Source: Symbiodinium natans (taxonomy: Eukaryota; Sar; Dinophyceae; Suessiales; Symbiodiniaceae). From it: DNA of 64,000 nucleotides. Within the stretch, counting starts at the first letter, position 1. Each line of letters opens with the position of its first letter. A program made the position numbers and the translations under genes. The stretch spans positions 248,001 through 312,000 of the forward strand of contig CAJNDS010002585.1 in NCBI GenBank assembly GCA_905221605.1, written 5' to 3'. The notes under the pieces are model-generated. The model was given only the letters and a program-made list of their open reading frames with translations, was not told the origin of the DNA and did not search any database. Shown here in pieces: positions 8,755 through 19,027 of this stretch.

Positions 8755-10040
8755 TAGGTAACCTGTGGCTCGAGGCGACCTCCACCCCCATGCTCTTACC
8801 CGCAAAGTCCCCAACATCCTGGACCCTGAATCCTTTTGAGCTTCGGGCGGCTGAGGGTTTAGGGTTTAGGGTTTAGGGTTTAGGGTTTGGGGTTTGGGGT
8901 TTTGGGTTTAGGGCTGCTGAGGGTCAAAAAACCCTAAACCCCAGACCCTTTTTCAGGGTCGAAGGTTTGGTTGCACAAGGGTGTTGATTACGGGTATAAG
9001 TAGGGTCCGGGATTTGGGGCTTACCAGAACCACCCACCACCCTCTGGACATTGATGTTCTTAGAGCACCTGTCTAGGGTCCAAGAGCTACGGGTTGAGGA
9101 TGCACGCCCCACACCCAAACCCCCCCTAAACCCTAAACCCTAAACCCTAAACCCTAAACCCTAAAACCCTAAACTGTGTCCCAGATCCCAGGAGAACGGA
9201 GGACGCATCGCTTCTTTTCAAGATCACGTGGCTTGACTCGCCTCTTAGAGTGGTTTGCGGGGTTTAGGGTTTAGGGTTTAGGGTTTAGGGTTTAGGTTTA
9301 GGGTTTAGGGCTTAGGGTTTAGGGTTTAGGGTTTAAGGTAGAGTTTTCTTATTTCAAGGTTCCCCAAACCCTAGTTGCCAAAGAAGGGATAGGTGCTCCT
9401 CCCCGTTGTTTTGGGAGTGCAAGGTTACTCTCGAGGCAGGGAATAGGGTCGAACCACCGTGCAGTTTGGGAGGATGTATGGTTTCCAAATTAAGTTGAGG
9501 GTTTAGGGTTGAGGGTTGAGGGTTTTCCGGCTTTTTTTCTGCGGGGGCGGGGGGGGGGGGGGGGGGTTTGCATTTTTTCGGAAGCATGGTCTCCAAACCC
9601 TAAACGCACAAAGCCGCTCTTACCAACACTTCTGCTCAGACTGCGGATCAACTCCTAAACCCTAAACCCAAAACCCTAAACCCTAAACCCTAAACCCACT
9701 CCCTCCGGCTGAGGCTTCCTGGGTCCCTTCTCAAGTTGTACACCTCGCCGGACCCTCATGCAGCCTTTGCGCCTGGTCCTAGAAGGCACATAGGGTTTAG
9801 GGTTTAGGGTTTAGGATTTAGGGTTCAGGATTTAGGGTTTACGGTTTAGGGTGTAGGGTTTAGGGTTTAGGGTTCGGAATAATTACTAATCGTATTCCCT
9901 TAGGGAACCCTTGTAGTTATACTGCAAGAACCCCCAAAGCCCTATTCTAATTATTCAGGTTCCCATATGAGGTAGTTAAGGGGAAGGTCGTGAGAACCCA
10001 ACCAGTTGCCTGCCTACCCTAGCTTGCAACATCTTGATAG
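8755..10040. other. Telomere-like tracts with short unique islands
   Basis: Arrays at about 8855-8910, 9126-9172 (C-rich), 9259-9338 (G-rich), 9655-9697 and 9791-9872 alternate with islands of 80-150 bases. The islands at 9176-9255 and 9697-9790 have open frames with no recognisable domain. A poly-G run is at 9549-9566. Confidence 0.5.
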
Positions 10041-10045
10041 AGCTA

Positions 10046-10175
10046 CCCTAAACCCTAAACCCTAAACCCTAAACCCTAAACCCTAAACACAGGTTTCGAT
10101 CTGGCTGGGCTTCCCACCAAACCCTAAACTCCAAACCCTAAACCCTAAACCCTAAACCCTAAACCCTAAACCCTA
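10046..10175. repeat. CCCTAAA array
   Basis: Two blocks of CCCTAAA are separated by a 40-base unique piece. Confidence 0.9.
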
Positions 10176-10518
10176 AATCTCAAGCTGCACCCCTGAAACC
10201 CCTGAACCCTAACCCACACACACTAATCCACTTCGGCTCAGACCCTGAATCAGAGCTCGTCCCCTCCTTTGAGCCCCAAAGCCCTAGAGCCAAGAACCCT
10301 TAACCTTAGAGGCCTGCGCCTAGAACTGTTTAGGGTTTAAGGTTTAGGGTAAAACTTTCGGGCTCTAGAACCCCAAGCCTAAGCCCCAGAACCCCAAGCC
10401 CAAAATCCGTACAAGCCCCTCAGACCCTAAACCCTAAACTGGGCTGAGGCGACCCTTCTTCGATCCGCGTTCTTTTCGCTCGGCATCCTCTCTCCCGCGA
10501 GAGGTTCCTGCCTGGGGC

Positions 10519-10617
10519 CCTAAACCCTAATCCCTAATCCCTAATCCCTAAACCCTAAACCCTAAACCCTAAACCCTAAACCCTAAACCCTAAACCCTAG
10601 CCCTAAACCCTAAACCC
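10519..10617. repeat. CCCTAAA array
   Basis: CCCTAAT then CCCTAAA units, C-rich orientation. Confidence 0.9.
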
Positions 10618-10698
10618 TCAGGCTTTTGCGGCTTAGGGTCCCCTGAGCCCTCAGCCCCTGAGCCCCGAGGCTGCGTGTTGCCTTCGGGGTCTTAGGCG

Positions 10699-10950
10699 GT
10701 AGGGTTTAGGGTTTAGGGTTTAGGGTTTAGGGTTTAGGGTTTAGGGTTTAGGGTTTAGGGTTTAGGGTTTAGGGTTTAGGGTTTAGGGTTGTTTAGGGTT
10801 TAGGGTTGTTTAGGGTTTAGGGTTTAGGGTTTAGGGTTTAGGGTTTAGGGTTTAGGGTTTAGGGTTTAGGGTTTAGGGTTTAGGGTGTAGCGGTTTGGGG
10901 TTCAGGGTTCAGGGTTCAGGGTTCAGGGTTTAGGGTTTAGGGTTTATCAG
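10699..10950. repeat. Long TTTAGGG array
   Basis: About 30 TTTAGGG units with two TTGTTTAGGG interruptions and a short GTTCAGG block at the end. It is opposite in orientation to the array at 10519-10617, which lies only 80 bases away. Confidence 0.95.
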
Positions 10951-11147
10951 GGCTTATTAGGGTTTATTAGGGTTTAGAGTTTAGGGTTTCGGGCTCAGGC
11001 TCTAAGGTTCAAAGTTTAGTTACTACCAGAAGGTTCGTGGTCAGAAAGAAGTCGTGTTTTGGGTCAGACCCGAAAGTGACGCCATAGCCAAGTATGCTTA
11101 GACTCACCTAAACCGTAAACCCTGAACCCTGAACCCTAAACCCTCAA

Positions 11148-11225
11148 CCCTAAGCCCTAACCCTAAACCCTAAACCCTAAACCCTAAACCCTAAACCCTA
11201 AACCCTAAACCCTAAACCCTAAACA
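11148..11225. repeat. CCCTAAA array
   Basis: Ten CCCTAAA units, C-rich orientation. Confidence 0.95.
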
Positions 11226-11321
11226 CAGGTGTTCAAACCCCAGGTCGCCCGAAGCTTGTCCCCGGCAACCCCCCAAAAGCCCCCGAAAGCCTGACATCCG
11301 AAACCAGCCTAAAGTCATGTC

Positions 11322-11612
11322 TAGGGTTTAGGGTTTAGGGGGTTTAGGGGGTTTAGGGGGTTTAGGGGGTTTAGGGGTTTAGGGGGTTTAGGGGGTTTAG
11401 GGGGTTTAGGGGGTTTAGGGGGTTTAGGGGGTTTAGGGGGTTTAGGGGGTTTAGGGGGATTAGGGGGTTTAGGGGGTTTAGGGGGTTTAGGGGGTTTAGG
11501 GGGTTTAGGGGGTTTATGAGGTTTTGTTAGGGTTTAGGGGGTTTAGGGGGTTTAGGGGTGTAGGGTTGTAGTGTGGTTTTAGGGGGTTTAGGGGGGGGGT
11601 TTAGGGGTTTTA
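11322..11612. repeat. TTTAGGGGG 9-bp variant array
   Basis: About 25 nonamers TTTAGGGGG, starting with normal TTTAGGG and decaying at the right end, where the LTR element begins. Confidence 0.95.
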
Positions 11613-11635
11613 AGCGGGGGGTTTAGGGTGGCGGG

Positions 11636-11962
11636 TGGGAGGGGAAGCTTGCAAAAAACTGTATGTGTAAAAGGTTATGGTGGGGGGTTGGCAGGGTCCA
11701 TGAACGGCCCGGAACCCTTGTATGGCTAATCAAGATGTCCAAGAGCCGTCAGACATTTGTTGAATAAGTACGTACGCATGGGTTTGGTTTTAAAACAAAT
11801 AAACGTGTTGGAGTAGGAACGGGTTGGAGTAGTCCCGTCCCTTCTCCCTTATCCTGTCCCCTTAGGGGTGGGTGTTCTTGTTTCTGGTTCGATCTGGGAA
11901 ATCCATATAGGCGACTGTTGAGGGTTGGTTTCTTTCCCTGTTCCCTTTCGGTTGCCCCCGTA
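11636..11962 (+). repeat. Left LTR
   Basis: Matches the right repeat. Positions 11821-11962 equal 20387-20528 as far as I can read. The outer half is diverged and carries an insertion of about 27 bases around TTTTAAAACAAATAAACGTG. The start is set at a TG that aligns with the TG at 20242. The repeat ends GCCCCCGTA rather than the usual ..CA. Confidence 0.7.
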
Positions 11963-11976
11963 GGTTATGAGCCCAA
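11963..11976 (+). promoter_or_regulatory. Putative primer-binding site, half initiator tRNA-Met type
   Basis: GGTTATGAGCCCAA directly abuts the left LTR. Its complement TTGGGCTCATAACC contains the CAT anticodon within the GGGCTCATAACCC arm typical of initiator methionine tRNAs. Priming from a cleaved tRNA at this internal site is known for Drosophila copia and yeast Ty5. The dinoflagellate tRNA itself is not in this window. Confidence 0.65.
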
Positions 11977-12029
11977 ATTAGGTTCCCTGCGGTTGAGTGT
12001 TGTCTTAAGATCTTTGGGATCAAGAAGCA

Positions 12030-15000
12030 ATGCCTTCTCCCAAGCGATGGCTCCAACCTTCCTCGGATGGTGGACAGAATGGTGGAGCTGGAAATGGTGC
12101 AGCTGAGTCTCTGGGTAGAAGGGCGGTGCTGGAAGAGGTGATGCCTGGCGCTGAAGAACATCTGGAAGAAGCCTTGGTTGCAGAAGACCCCAATGTGGGT
12201 ATGAATCCCAATGTGGATATGGTTAGCAATGCTGAAGCGGAAGGACGTGCTGTTTCTGTATCGCCAAAGCCTGGTGAAAAAAGGAACTGGGACGCGACTG
12301 GTGGTATAGACCGTGAAATGGAGGTGACTGTTTTACGCGTGTTGCAAAAACATGGGTATCAGCCGTCGACTTCGACTTCGGGCCGAATGGTAGACCAAGG
12401 GTCTCAGACCAATCTGATTGGAGAAGTGCTGCAAGCTGCCAGGAGGCCTCTGAACAAGATTAAAGGGGATCCCTCGGCGAGTTCCCAGGGTGGTGGAAGC
12501 GGTTACGAACAGAAGGGCGCGGACAGCTTTGAAGCTGCACCAACTGCTGAATACGCCATGGGGGAGGAGGAGATCTTACAGATGGAGGCTGAAAGGTTGC
12601 GCCAGTTGTCAGAAGAAGAGGATGAGATGCGTCAGGTCTCTGAAAGGGATGGTTTTCGGAAAGATGAGCATCTGATCAAAGCGTGCGATGGGACAACGTG
12701 GGAATGGCACTTCCACGAAGATGGGAGACAATATTACTACTGCCTGGATACGCAGGAAAGAAAGTGGACGTTGCCGGTTGTAGGTGAAAAGATGAAGAGT
12801 GACGAGGTGGTTGGGTCTCCTTCGGGCAATGAGCTGGAAATGGAGGCTGCACTGGGTTCTTCATCCTCTACTCCGACGCCTGAGTCTACGAGGGCATTCC
12901 AGGGTAGTGTAAATAGTGTAGGTGAAAAAGATTTTTCCTCTACTATCAGGGATAGCGGTCCTAGGGCTGGTGGTGACGCCCCGACCTCGGGTTCTCCTGA
13001 TGAGGAGGGGATTTCTGGAAACCGAGCAGACATCGCTGAAGCTCAACATCTGGATCGGGAAGAAATGGAAGCGCTTGCTGAGGGTGTGGCAGCGGTGGAA
13101 TCGGTGGGTCCAGAAGGAAAAATGCCCAATGTGGTGATCGGAACTGTGTCGGCTGCAGAAGAGAGAGTGGTAGATGTGGTACCTGTTGTTCAGGAAGGTG
13201 GTCCTGGAGATTCGGAAGACGGAGGGAAAAAGTTGTGTGTTACGACTGAGGAGGTCTCTTCGTTTGGTGCCAAGAATCCTGCCATTCAAGGGGAAAAAGA
13301 AGCTTCTGGAATAGCTGGAGACACGGAAGATCTGAAAGATGAGGCCTGGAGCGCCAATGATGCGCGGGTCAATGTGCCAGATAGTACCTGGAGTGCGAAG
13401 GAAGCACGGGTTGAGGCGCATATGGTGTCACGTTCCACGGGCGACTGCAACAATGGGGCGCAGGTCTCCGCAGCAGCTGATGACGGAGGTTCACAGGTGG
13501 ACGCACTGGTGCAACCTGAAGTTAGCTGCGAGGAACGAAATGGCAAGGGCTACACCGGAGCCGATGAGGCAGCTGTGGTCAATGATGGTGGCAATTCTCC
13601 TTTGGAAACCATGGAACCAAAGGAGCCTGCGGTGGAAGAAAATGTACCTGCCGTGGATGAGCAATTCAATCGCCCTGCAGTGGAAGAAAATTTGCCTGCT
13701 GCAGAAGGTGTGACAAAAGACTCCAATGATGGGTCCACTCCCATGAAGGGAGAAGTGTTGCCATCTGGAAGTTCGCCGGAAGTCGACACCGAGCGAACTG
13801 CAGCAGATGAGGCAAGGCCATTGGCTGGAAAAAAGGAAGGTCCTGAGCCCCTGGAGCACAAGATGGATGATCTTGTGGGACTCGTGCAGGAGCCGGACGA
13901 GCAGTGTGACCCAAAGGTGAAGACAAAGGATGCGCCAGGAGCCGATGATACAGAGATGGTTTCTGAAGAGCATGCAAAGAAAGTGCCCCGAGCGGGAGCC
14001 TTGGAATCACCTGGGGAACATTGCTATCAAGAGGGAGATGAGATCATGGGTCTAGTGCGCTGCATCAATGGGTATGGAGCCTTTTTGGACCATGGTGATG
14101 TGAATGTATTGATTCCTGCAGAAGGGAACAACGCACATCAGTTCAAATTTGGGGATACTGTCAATGGAACAGTGAAGCGAGTGGAAGATGATGGTACCAT
14201 AATCTTGGACACCTTTCTGGTTTTGGAAGAGGACGAGGAGGACTCTTCCTCGACGCTGCGTAAATGGAAACCCAGCGGCTGGAGTACGTGGTGGACAGAT
14301 TCATGGTATGCTGGTCAATGGTACCAAGATTCCGGCAGTCAATGGGACTGGAAACGGGAGGAAGAGCAATCCGATGGAAGGGTTGCTGACCAAGAGTTAT
14401 CCTCAGAAGAACAAGAGGAAAGGCAACTTTATGGAGAAAAGATCTATAAAGCTCTTCTTGAGACTGGAAACGAAGATGAGGCCTATGTTGGCAAAATCAC
14501 TGGGATGCTGTTGGGTCGCCCAATGGAATATCTACAGGAGTGTGTTGCAGATCAATCATTCCTGAACGCGGAAGCTCGGCGCGCCTATGGCATCTTGCAA
14601 AGTGATGGTTGGGAACCTGATGGTACGGAAAGCACAGGTTTGGGAAAGATATCCATTTTTCCCCGAAAGCAGTACCACAACGCGCTCTTCGAACTGGCAT
14701 GCAGAAAAAGGAGATTTACTCGACCAGTTGTGGGTGAAGCGGTGGCAATGGTGCTGAGTCAAGGGGAAGATGAACTTTGGAACGCGCTTTGGTTGGACAC
14801 CAAGCGATTTTTGCAGGAGCTTGATGGTGCAGTACAATCCATGAGTAAAAGGGAGAACAAGCCAATGGAAGCCTACATGGATCCTGACCAGTACAAAAAG
14901 GCTCACATGACTCCACAGACTGTGTCACCTGGATACAGCAAGCTGTGCAAGTTCTTCAATCGGGGAAGGTGTCGCAATGGTGATGGGTGTCCCTATGAGC

Positions 15001-16667
15001 ATCGTCGTTATGGTGAAGGTTGGCCAGAAGGAGGATCAACTGAGCCAAAGAACAGCCAAGAAGCTGGAGATGAGGATGGGAACATCGGTGACCCTCCCAC
15101 AGAGGAAGGCGCAGTGGATGAGGCACAGCAGGAGCGGGAGGATTTAGCCTTCCGGGCCAAGTACAACTTTGGTAAAGGTGCATCAAAGGGTGAACCTACG
15201 TCGGGTGAGCCAAAAGGTCGGCTGTGTCTGTATTACAATCAAGGTGGTTGTAAATATGGGACTACATGCAGGTATCTTCACAACGATGACATAGCATTGG
15301 AAGGGACTTGGGAGCCCGGCAAATCTTGGGACAATGCTTCCAGGAAGGCACTAAGGGACGCGGGGTTCCACCATTGCTGTTTCGATTATTACATCAGAGG
15401 ACGTTGCCGGAAAGGGTCAAATTTCTGCAAGTACTCCCACGACGAGATGTCAGATGAGCGGCTGACGCACCTGAAACACTTGGTACATGTGGCCAATCAG
15501 GTCCGGTTTGAAAAAGAGAGAGGATGGGAGATTTCGGACAGGAGCACTTTTCAGCCACCTGCGAGTGGGGGAGCTGAATCTTCATCATCCTCGGCACCAA
15601 AAGCGCTGCAAATGACCAATGTGTCACAAAAAGAAGGTGAAAAGGGTATCCTGGATGAAGCAGAAGATGATGAACAAAAGAATTCGGTGGCGCAGTCCAC
15701 TGGTACTCGGCTTCAAAATCCAGAGGAGCCAATTGAAAATTGGATGGCTCGCAACGAACACCTTTGGGTGTATACCCCTCATGTAAGTGAGGTGATGATT
15801 ACACTTGGTGTGACCAACGTGTCGGACTTGCAAGAGTTCATCTTTGTGGAAGATTTGGTTGACAAAGGGATCAACAAAGTGACAGCATGCAAAATTCTGC
15901 AATTGGTTGGTGGTGTCCGATATCGTCCGGGAGGACCGGAAAAAGCAGTTCCTTCCGATGCATCTGTACGGGTACAACAATCTTCTGGGAGCAAGGGAAC
16001 TGGAAGAGAGGCGGTGCGAACCCTCACTCAGGTGCGTGAAGCTGAAGGCTCCGGTGCAAAAACAATGCCGAGAGGCTCCTATCGGGAGCTTTTTGATAAG
16101 GTCAGGTACCGTGATGCTTGGACGCTTGCGCAGAGGTCTCCGCTGTGCGTACAGAAGCTGCAGTTGGTGGGAGTTGGAATGCCGCCGGTGAACCCGCCAA
16201 CAAAAAAGTATCGGTCAAGATCAAACCCTGTAAGAAGGGGAAGGCCCTTGCTGGATAAAAAACAGGTGCGACAGGTGCCACGCTCTCGTTCACAACGACG
16301 AGTGCAACCGGCGGAAGTGGTGGAAAAGCCAAAGCCACTGGAACTGAAGCCTCGTGGTGGGTTGTCGTATCGGTTCAGCAGAGCGTGGGCAGATGTGGTG
16401 GATGATGATGAACAGGCGGAGGCTTTGGTCTCTTATGCCGCTTCCTCAAGCGATTCAAGCGAGGAGGAGACCAATGCCGCGCAACGCATGAGGGAAATCT
16501 TTTTGCAAGAAAGGGATTCACAGAGAACTGCGATTCGTGGCAATGTTCCGCTGGGTGGTTCTTCAGGCCCCAATGACGGGCAGAAAAAATCGGTTCACCT
16601 TGGCGAAGGGCGCGACAAAGCGTCGCGGGGGGAGACCCGCCAAGAAGTGACTTCACAAGTTTTTTAG
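12030..16667 (+). CDS. Element ORF1: 1545-aa WW-like, S1-like, CCCH-finger, SAM-like protein
   Basis: The ATG at 12030 lies 68 bases inside the LTR and opens the longest frame of the window. Segments in order: an acidic N-terminus; a WW-like segment near residues 217-247 (TTWEWHFHEDGRQYYY...KWTLP); a long acidic low-complexity stretch; an S1-like RNA-binding barrel near 668-728 (GDEIMGLVRCINGYGAFLD, then FGDTVNGTVKRVEDDG). These are followed by CCCH fingers near 971-990 and 1063-1084 (both C-x7-C-x5-C-x3-H) and near 1115-1137 (C-x8-C-x6-C-x3-H), and a SAM-like helical segment near 1235-1293. The C-terminus is basic and RS-rich. By position it takes the place of gag, and the fingers suggest RNA binding. 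The frame ends TAG-CTA, yet coding character continues in the same frame for about 50 codons, so either readthrough or a nonsense mutation is possible. It could alternatively be a captured host gene. Confidence 0.75.
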   Translation: MPSPKRWLQPSSDGGQNGGAGNGAAESLGRRAVLEEVMPGAEEHLEEALVAEDPNVGMNPNVDMVSNAEAEGRAVSVSPKPGEKRNWDATGGIDREMEVTVLRVLQKHGYQPSTSTSGRMVDQGSQTNLIGEVLQAARRPLNKIKGDPSASSQGGGSGYEQKGADSFEAAPTAEYAMGEEEILQMEAERLRQLSEEEDEMRQVSERDGFRKDEHLIKACDGTTWEWHFHEDGRQYYYCLDTQERKWTLPVVGEKMKSDEVVGSPSGNELEMEAALGSSSSTPTPESTRAFQGSVNSVGEKDFSSTIRDSGPRAGGDAPTSGSPDEEGISGNRADIAEAQHLDREEMEALAEGVAAVESVGPEGKMPNVVIGTVSAAEERVVDVVPVVQEGGPGDSEDGGKKLCVTTEEVSSFGAKNPAIQGEKEASGIAGDTEDLKDEAWSANDARVNVPDSTWSAKEARVEAHMVSRSTGDCNNGAQVSAAADDGGSQVDALVQPEVSCEERNGKGYTGADEAAVVNDGGNSPLETMEPKEPAVEENVPAVDEQFNRPAVEENLPAAEGVTKDSNDGSTPMKGEVLPSGSSPEVDTERTAADEARPLAGKKEGPEPLEHKMDDLVGLVQEPDEQCDPKVKTKDAPGADDTEMVSEEHAKKVPRAGALESPGEHCYQEGDEIMGLVRCINGYGAFLDHGDVNVLIPAEGNNAHQFKFGDTVNGTVKRVEDDGTIILDTFLVLEEDEEDSSSTLRKWKPSGWSTWWTDSWYAGQWYQDSGSQWDWKREEEQSDGRVADQELSSEEQEERQLYGEKIYKALLETGNEDEAYVGKITGMLLGRPMEYLQECVADQSFLNAEARRAYGILQSDGWEPDGTESTGLGKISIFPRKQYHNALFELACRKRRFTRPVVGEAVAMVLSQGEDELWNALWLDTKRFLQELDGAVQSMSKRENKPMEAYMDPDQYKKAHMTPQTVSPGYSKLCKFFNRGRCRNGDGCPYEHRRYGEGWPEGGSTEPKNSQEAGDEDGNIGDPPTEEGAVDEAQQEREDLAFRAKYNFGKGASKGEPTSGEPKGRLCLYYNQGGCKYGTTCRYLHNDDIALEGTWEPGKSWDNASRKALRDAGFHHCCFDYYIRGRCRKGSNFCKYSHDEMSDERLTHLKHLVHVANQVRFEKERGWEISDRSTFQPPASGGAESSSSSAPKALQMTNVSQKEGEKGILDEAEDDEQKNSVAQSTGTRLQNPEEPIENWMARNEHLWVYTPHVSEVMITLGVTNVSDLQEFIFVEDLVDKGINKVTACKILQLVGGVRYRPGGPEKAVPSDASVRVQQSSGSKGTGREAVRTLTQVREAEGSGAKTMPRGSYRELFDKVRYRDAWTLAQRSPLCVQKLQLVGVGMPPVNPPTKKYRSRSNPVRRGRPLLDKKQVRQVPRSRSQRRVQPAEVVEKPKPLELKPRGGLSYRFSRAWADVVDDDEQAEALVSYAASSSDSSEEETNAAQRMREIFLQERDSQRTAIRGNVPLGGSSGPNDGQKKSVHLGEGRDKASRGETRQEVTSQVF

Positions 16668-17691
16668 CTACCACAACCTTCTCGTCGAACTGAACAGTCT
16701 CAAAAAAGAGCAAGGGATGGCTCAGTTATAGTTGGTTCGCTGGCGGTGGGCTCCACGGATGAGGTTTTACCTGGGCAAGGTGTTGCTGGACAGGTGAATG
16801 TATCTGGAAGCGCTCAAGTTCTTCCTGGGCAAAAGTGGCTGGACAGGAGACGGCGCTGGAAGGAGCAGTGCAAATTTCTGGCGAGGAGACTGACCAAAAA
16901 GAAGGAGAAGGTGGGAGCAATGAACTCCGTGGTGATGGTGCGAAGATATTGGATGTTTGTCCGGTGAAGAAGGACCCTCAGCAATTGCTGGTTAAAGGTC
17001 TTCTGACTCGGATTTATTGGAAGGTTGCTGTTGGCAAGTTGCCTGTGGGGCAAAGAGGCTGCCAGAAGGGGTCCAATAAGATGGATCGAAATTTGGTTAT
17101 TAGCATGTCATCCGAGGGTGCAAGCGAACAGGATGAGAACCTGGCACTGGAGGACGATGCTGATCAGTCAATGGGTGATGGTGCGATGGTGGTTATGTTG
17201 TATGATCCAGGAACGCTGATTCAGTCGCCAACAACTGATTGGGTTATGCGTCGCGGTCTGACCGATCGTACCATCTGGCCAGCAATAGCGGCTACGGCAC
17301 AGAGGATATGTGCTGAAATGGTTCAAGTGGATGAAATGAATGCCCAGCTAGGGACTGGAGCACTCCTTTTCAAAGGAGAGATCAAGGATATTATGGTGAT
17401 TTGCATCAGTCGTTCCATGACAATCCGTGCTTGCCGGCGGTGGGAAATTATCCTCTTTCCGTGATGGGTGCATTGCTATCTCCTGGTCTGGAAGGGGAAT
17501 TCAAAAATACTGATAAGTTTGGAACTGCTATGGAGGCAATTAATTGCCTATGATTGGAGTCGCAGTCCAGGCATGGAAGTTCACATTGAACTTATGGCGA
17601 GGGTAGCCAAATTGGTTCATCCTTTCCTTACCCTAGGAGCTCAAGGGTCAGTGATGTTCTTGGAGGTTCTCTGGCAGCGCGGAGGGCCCAG
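16668..17691 (+). pseudogene. Element coding continuation in broken frames
   Basis: Directly after the TAG the ORF1 frame stays open and protein-like (GSLAVGSTDEVLPGQGVAGQ) to about 16826. The sense then moves to the frame of a 209-aa ORF (16835-17464), whose start repeats the VAGQ.. theme. From about 17400 it shifts again: DLHQSFHDNPCLPAVGNYPL up to a TGA at about 17552, then another frame to 17695. At least three frame changes are needed to follow the apparent protein. Decay by indels is the simplest reading. Recoding or unrecognised introns are alternatives. No known domain was found. Confidence 0.5.
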
Positions 17692-18057
17692 TTGATGGAG
17701 TTCCTTCAGGCGGCGACTTGCGCTGATCAATTGGAGGTTCTCTGGAGAAGGATGGACGACGATGCTGATGAAGAAGTGGATCCTTCGACAGCGGTGCTGG
17801 AAGTTCTGGGACCGGAGGATGCGGTACTTGATCAAGGGAACAATGAATCCCTTATTCCCATTGAAAATGCTGGAGGTGAGACAATTGGTGACGCTGGAAG
17901 GGATGGCAAAGCGCCAGAAGTTTCTCCGGAAGAGGAGACATCCAGTGGGTCATCAAGACTGGCGGACACAAGGATTTTCTTGTGGTCAGTGTACTCCCGC
18001 GTGGCTTCCAATTTCTCTATGCAGGACCGCACTACTGGTAAGATCTTTGAAGTTTGA
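17692..18057 (+). CDS. Element ORF fragment, acidic, 121 aa
   Basis: The frame MEFLQAATCADQLEVLWRRM...DDDADEEVDPSTAVLEVLGP is acidic and resembles the linkers of ORF1. It ends at GTT-TGA (18052-18057). Skipping one base there joins it to the downstream CCCH-finger frame (FDSTKGYPGEG...). This looks like a +1 shift or an indel between two parts of one protein. The overlapping long ORF that starts at 17762 is out of register in this part and is not the real protein here. Confidence 0.45.
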   Translation: MMEFLQAATCADQLEVLWRRMDDDADEEVDPSTAVLEVLGPEDAVLDQGNNESLIPIENAGGETIGDAGRDGKAPEVSPEEETSSGSSRLADTRIFLWSVYSRVASNFSMQDRTTGKIFEV

Positions 18058-19027
18058 CAGCACAAAAGGGTATCCTGGTGAAGGACCAAACAATGGTGAC
18101 AATCCTTCCTCTAAGAGGAACTTACCCTGGATCTCGGAAGACTACCTCGACGAAGTGGTGTCAAAAAAGATGGAAAGGTCTTCAGATATGGATGGGTTGG
18201 ATGGGTTAGTTCCGGGAAGTGAGGGACCGTTGGAAAAGGTAGAGGTGGAGAATGTTACTGCCTCTAAAATTCTTATGGCTCTTTGGAAGAAGGGATATAG
18301 AGCTGGGTATAGGAGGTTGTGTCGTTTGAACGCATCTGGATGCAAGGTTGGAGCAATGAAACGTCCAATCAAAAGGGTGCAGAAGATCGGCACTAGAAAG
18401 GCCTTCCTGAAAATGTTCAATGTTTTTGGATCGTCTCAGCATGGCTCAGGAGCTGGCGGAAAACCAATCATGAAGGTGGTAGGACCAAGGCCAGGTTTTC
18501 CAGCTGTACTCCAAGCATCAAATACTGATAGCACCTTGGGTGAAGGGAGCAGTTCCCAGGTACATGGCAATGTTCATGTAGAGCAGAATCGCCCTATGGA
18601 CCGGTACGAGGCAGAGCGCTTGGAGAAGAGGAAGAAAGGCTTCTGCTATTGGTTCAGCAAGGGAAAAGATCGCTGCAAATTTGGTGAAAACTGCAAATTC
18701 ATCCATTCAGAAGATGATGTGGTGCTGCATTCGTATTGGTGCAAATACTATGTGGCAGGGAGAGACTGCTTCGCTGGAAAGGAGTGTGCGTTCTCGCATG
18801 ATGCAACTGGTGTGAGGTGCATCCAGTTTGCTCAGTCTGGGAAGTGTCGTTATGGTGACAGGTGTGTCTTCGAGCATGGTGATCCGCTGGATGAACAGAG
18901 GCCAAGGTCTCCAAGGACGCCCCCAAGGGATGGTCCAAGGAGAAGTTCTGGTGCAAAAGGTGGAGAAAAAGAGATCTCTCCTGAACAGTTCGATGATGGT
19001 GAGGAGGATTTTATGATACCAAAATGA
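18053..19027 (+). CDS. Element ORF with three further CCCH fingers
   Basis: The frame reads from FDSTKGYPGEG through a helical region (SKILMALWKKGYRAGYRRLC) to a cluster of CCCH fingers at about 18642-18876: CYWFSKGKDRCKFGENCKFIH, CKYYVAGRDCFAGKECAFSH and CIQFAQSGKCRYGDRCVFEH. The spacing is C-x7 or 8-C-x5-C-x3-H. The C-terminus is basic and proline-rich (RPRSPRTPPRDGPRRSS) and then acidic. The stop overlaps the next start as ATGA (19024-19027), a tight coupling that suggests the two frames were translated from one message. No ATG is certain for this frame, and it probably continues the 17692 frame. Confidence 0.55.
   Translation, partial: FDSTKGYPGEGPNNGDNPSSKRNLPWISEDYLDEVVSKKMERSSDMDGLDGLVPGSEGPLEKVEVENVTASKILMALWKKGYRAGYRRLCRLNASGCKVGAMKRPIKRVQKIGTRKAFLKMFNVFGSSQHGSGAGGKPIMKVVGPRPGFPAVLQASNTDSTLGEGSSSQVHGNVHVEQNRPMDRYEAERLEKRKKGFCYWFSKGKDRCKFGENCKFIHSEDDVVLHSYWCKYYVAGRDCFAGKECAFSHDATGVRCIQFAQSGKCRYGDRCVFEHGDPLDEQRPRSPRTPPRDGPRRSSGAKGGEKEISPEQFDDGEEDFMIPK

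Noticed and set aside
7680-11612. CRISPR-like appearance of repeated units
   Set aside because: The units are 7-9 bases, directly tandem and without unique spacers. They are telomere-like arrays.
11885-11900. tRNA-like box B (GGTTCGATCTGG) in the LTR
   Set aside because: No matching A box or cloverleaf could be drawn around it.
17762-18050. First 95 residues of the long ORF starting at 17762
   Set aside because: This part is an out-of-register reading. The acidic frame from 17692 over the same bases is the protein-like one.
18040-18062. A second 23-nt GT..AG intron (GTAAG..GACAG) in the element
   Set aside because: Its removal leads into a frame that soon stops, not into the CCCH-finger frame. 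A +1 step at GTT-TGA fits better.
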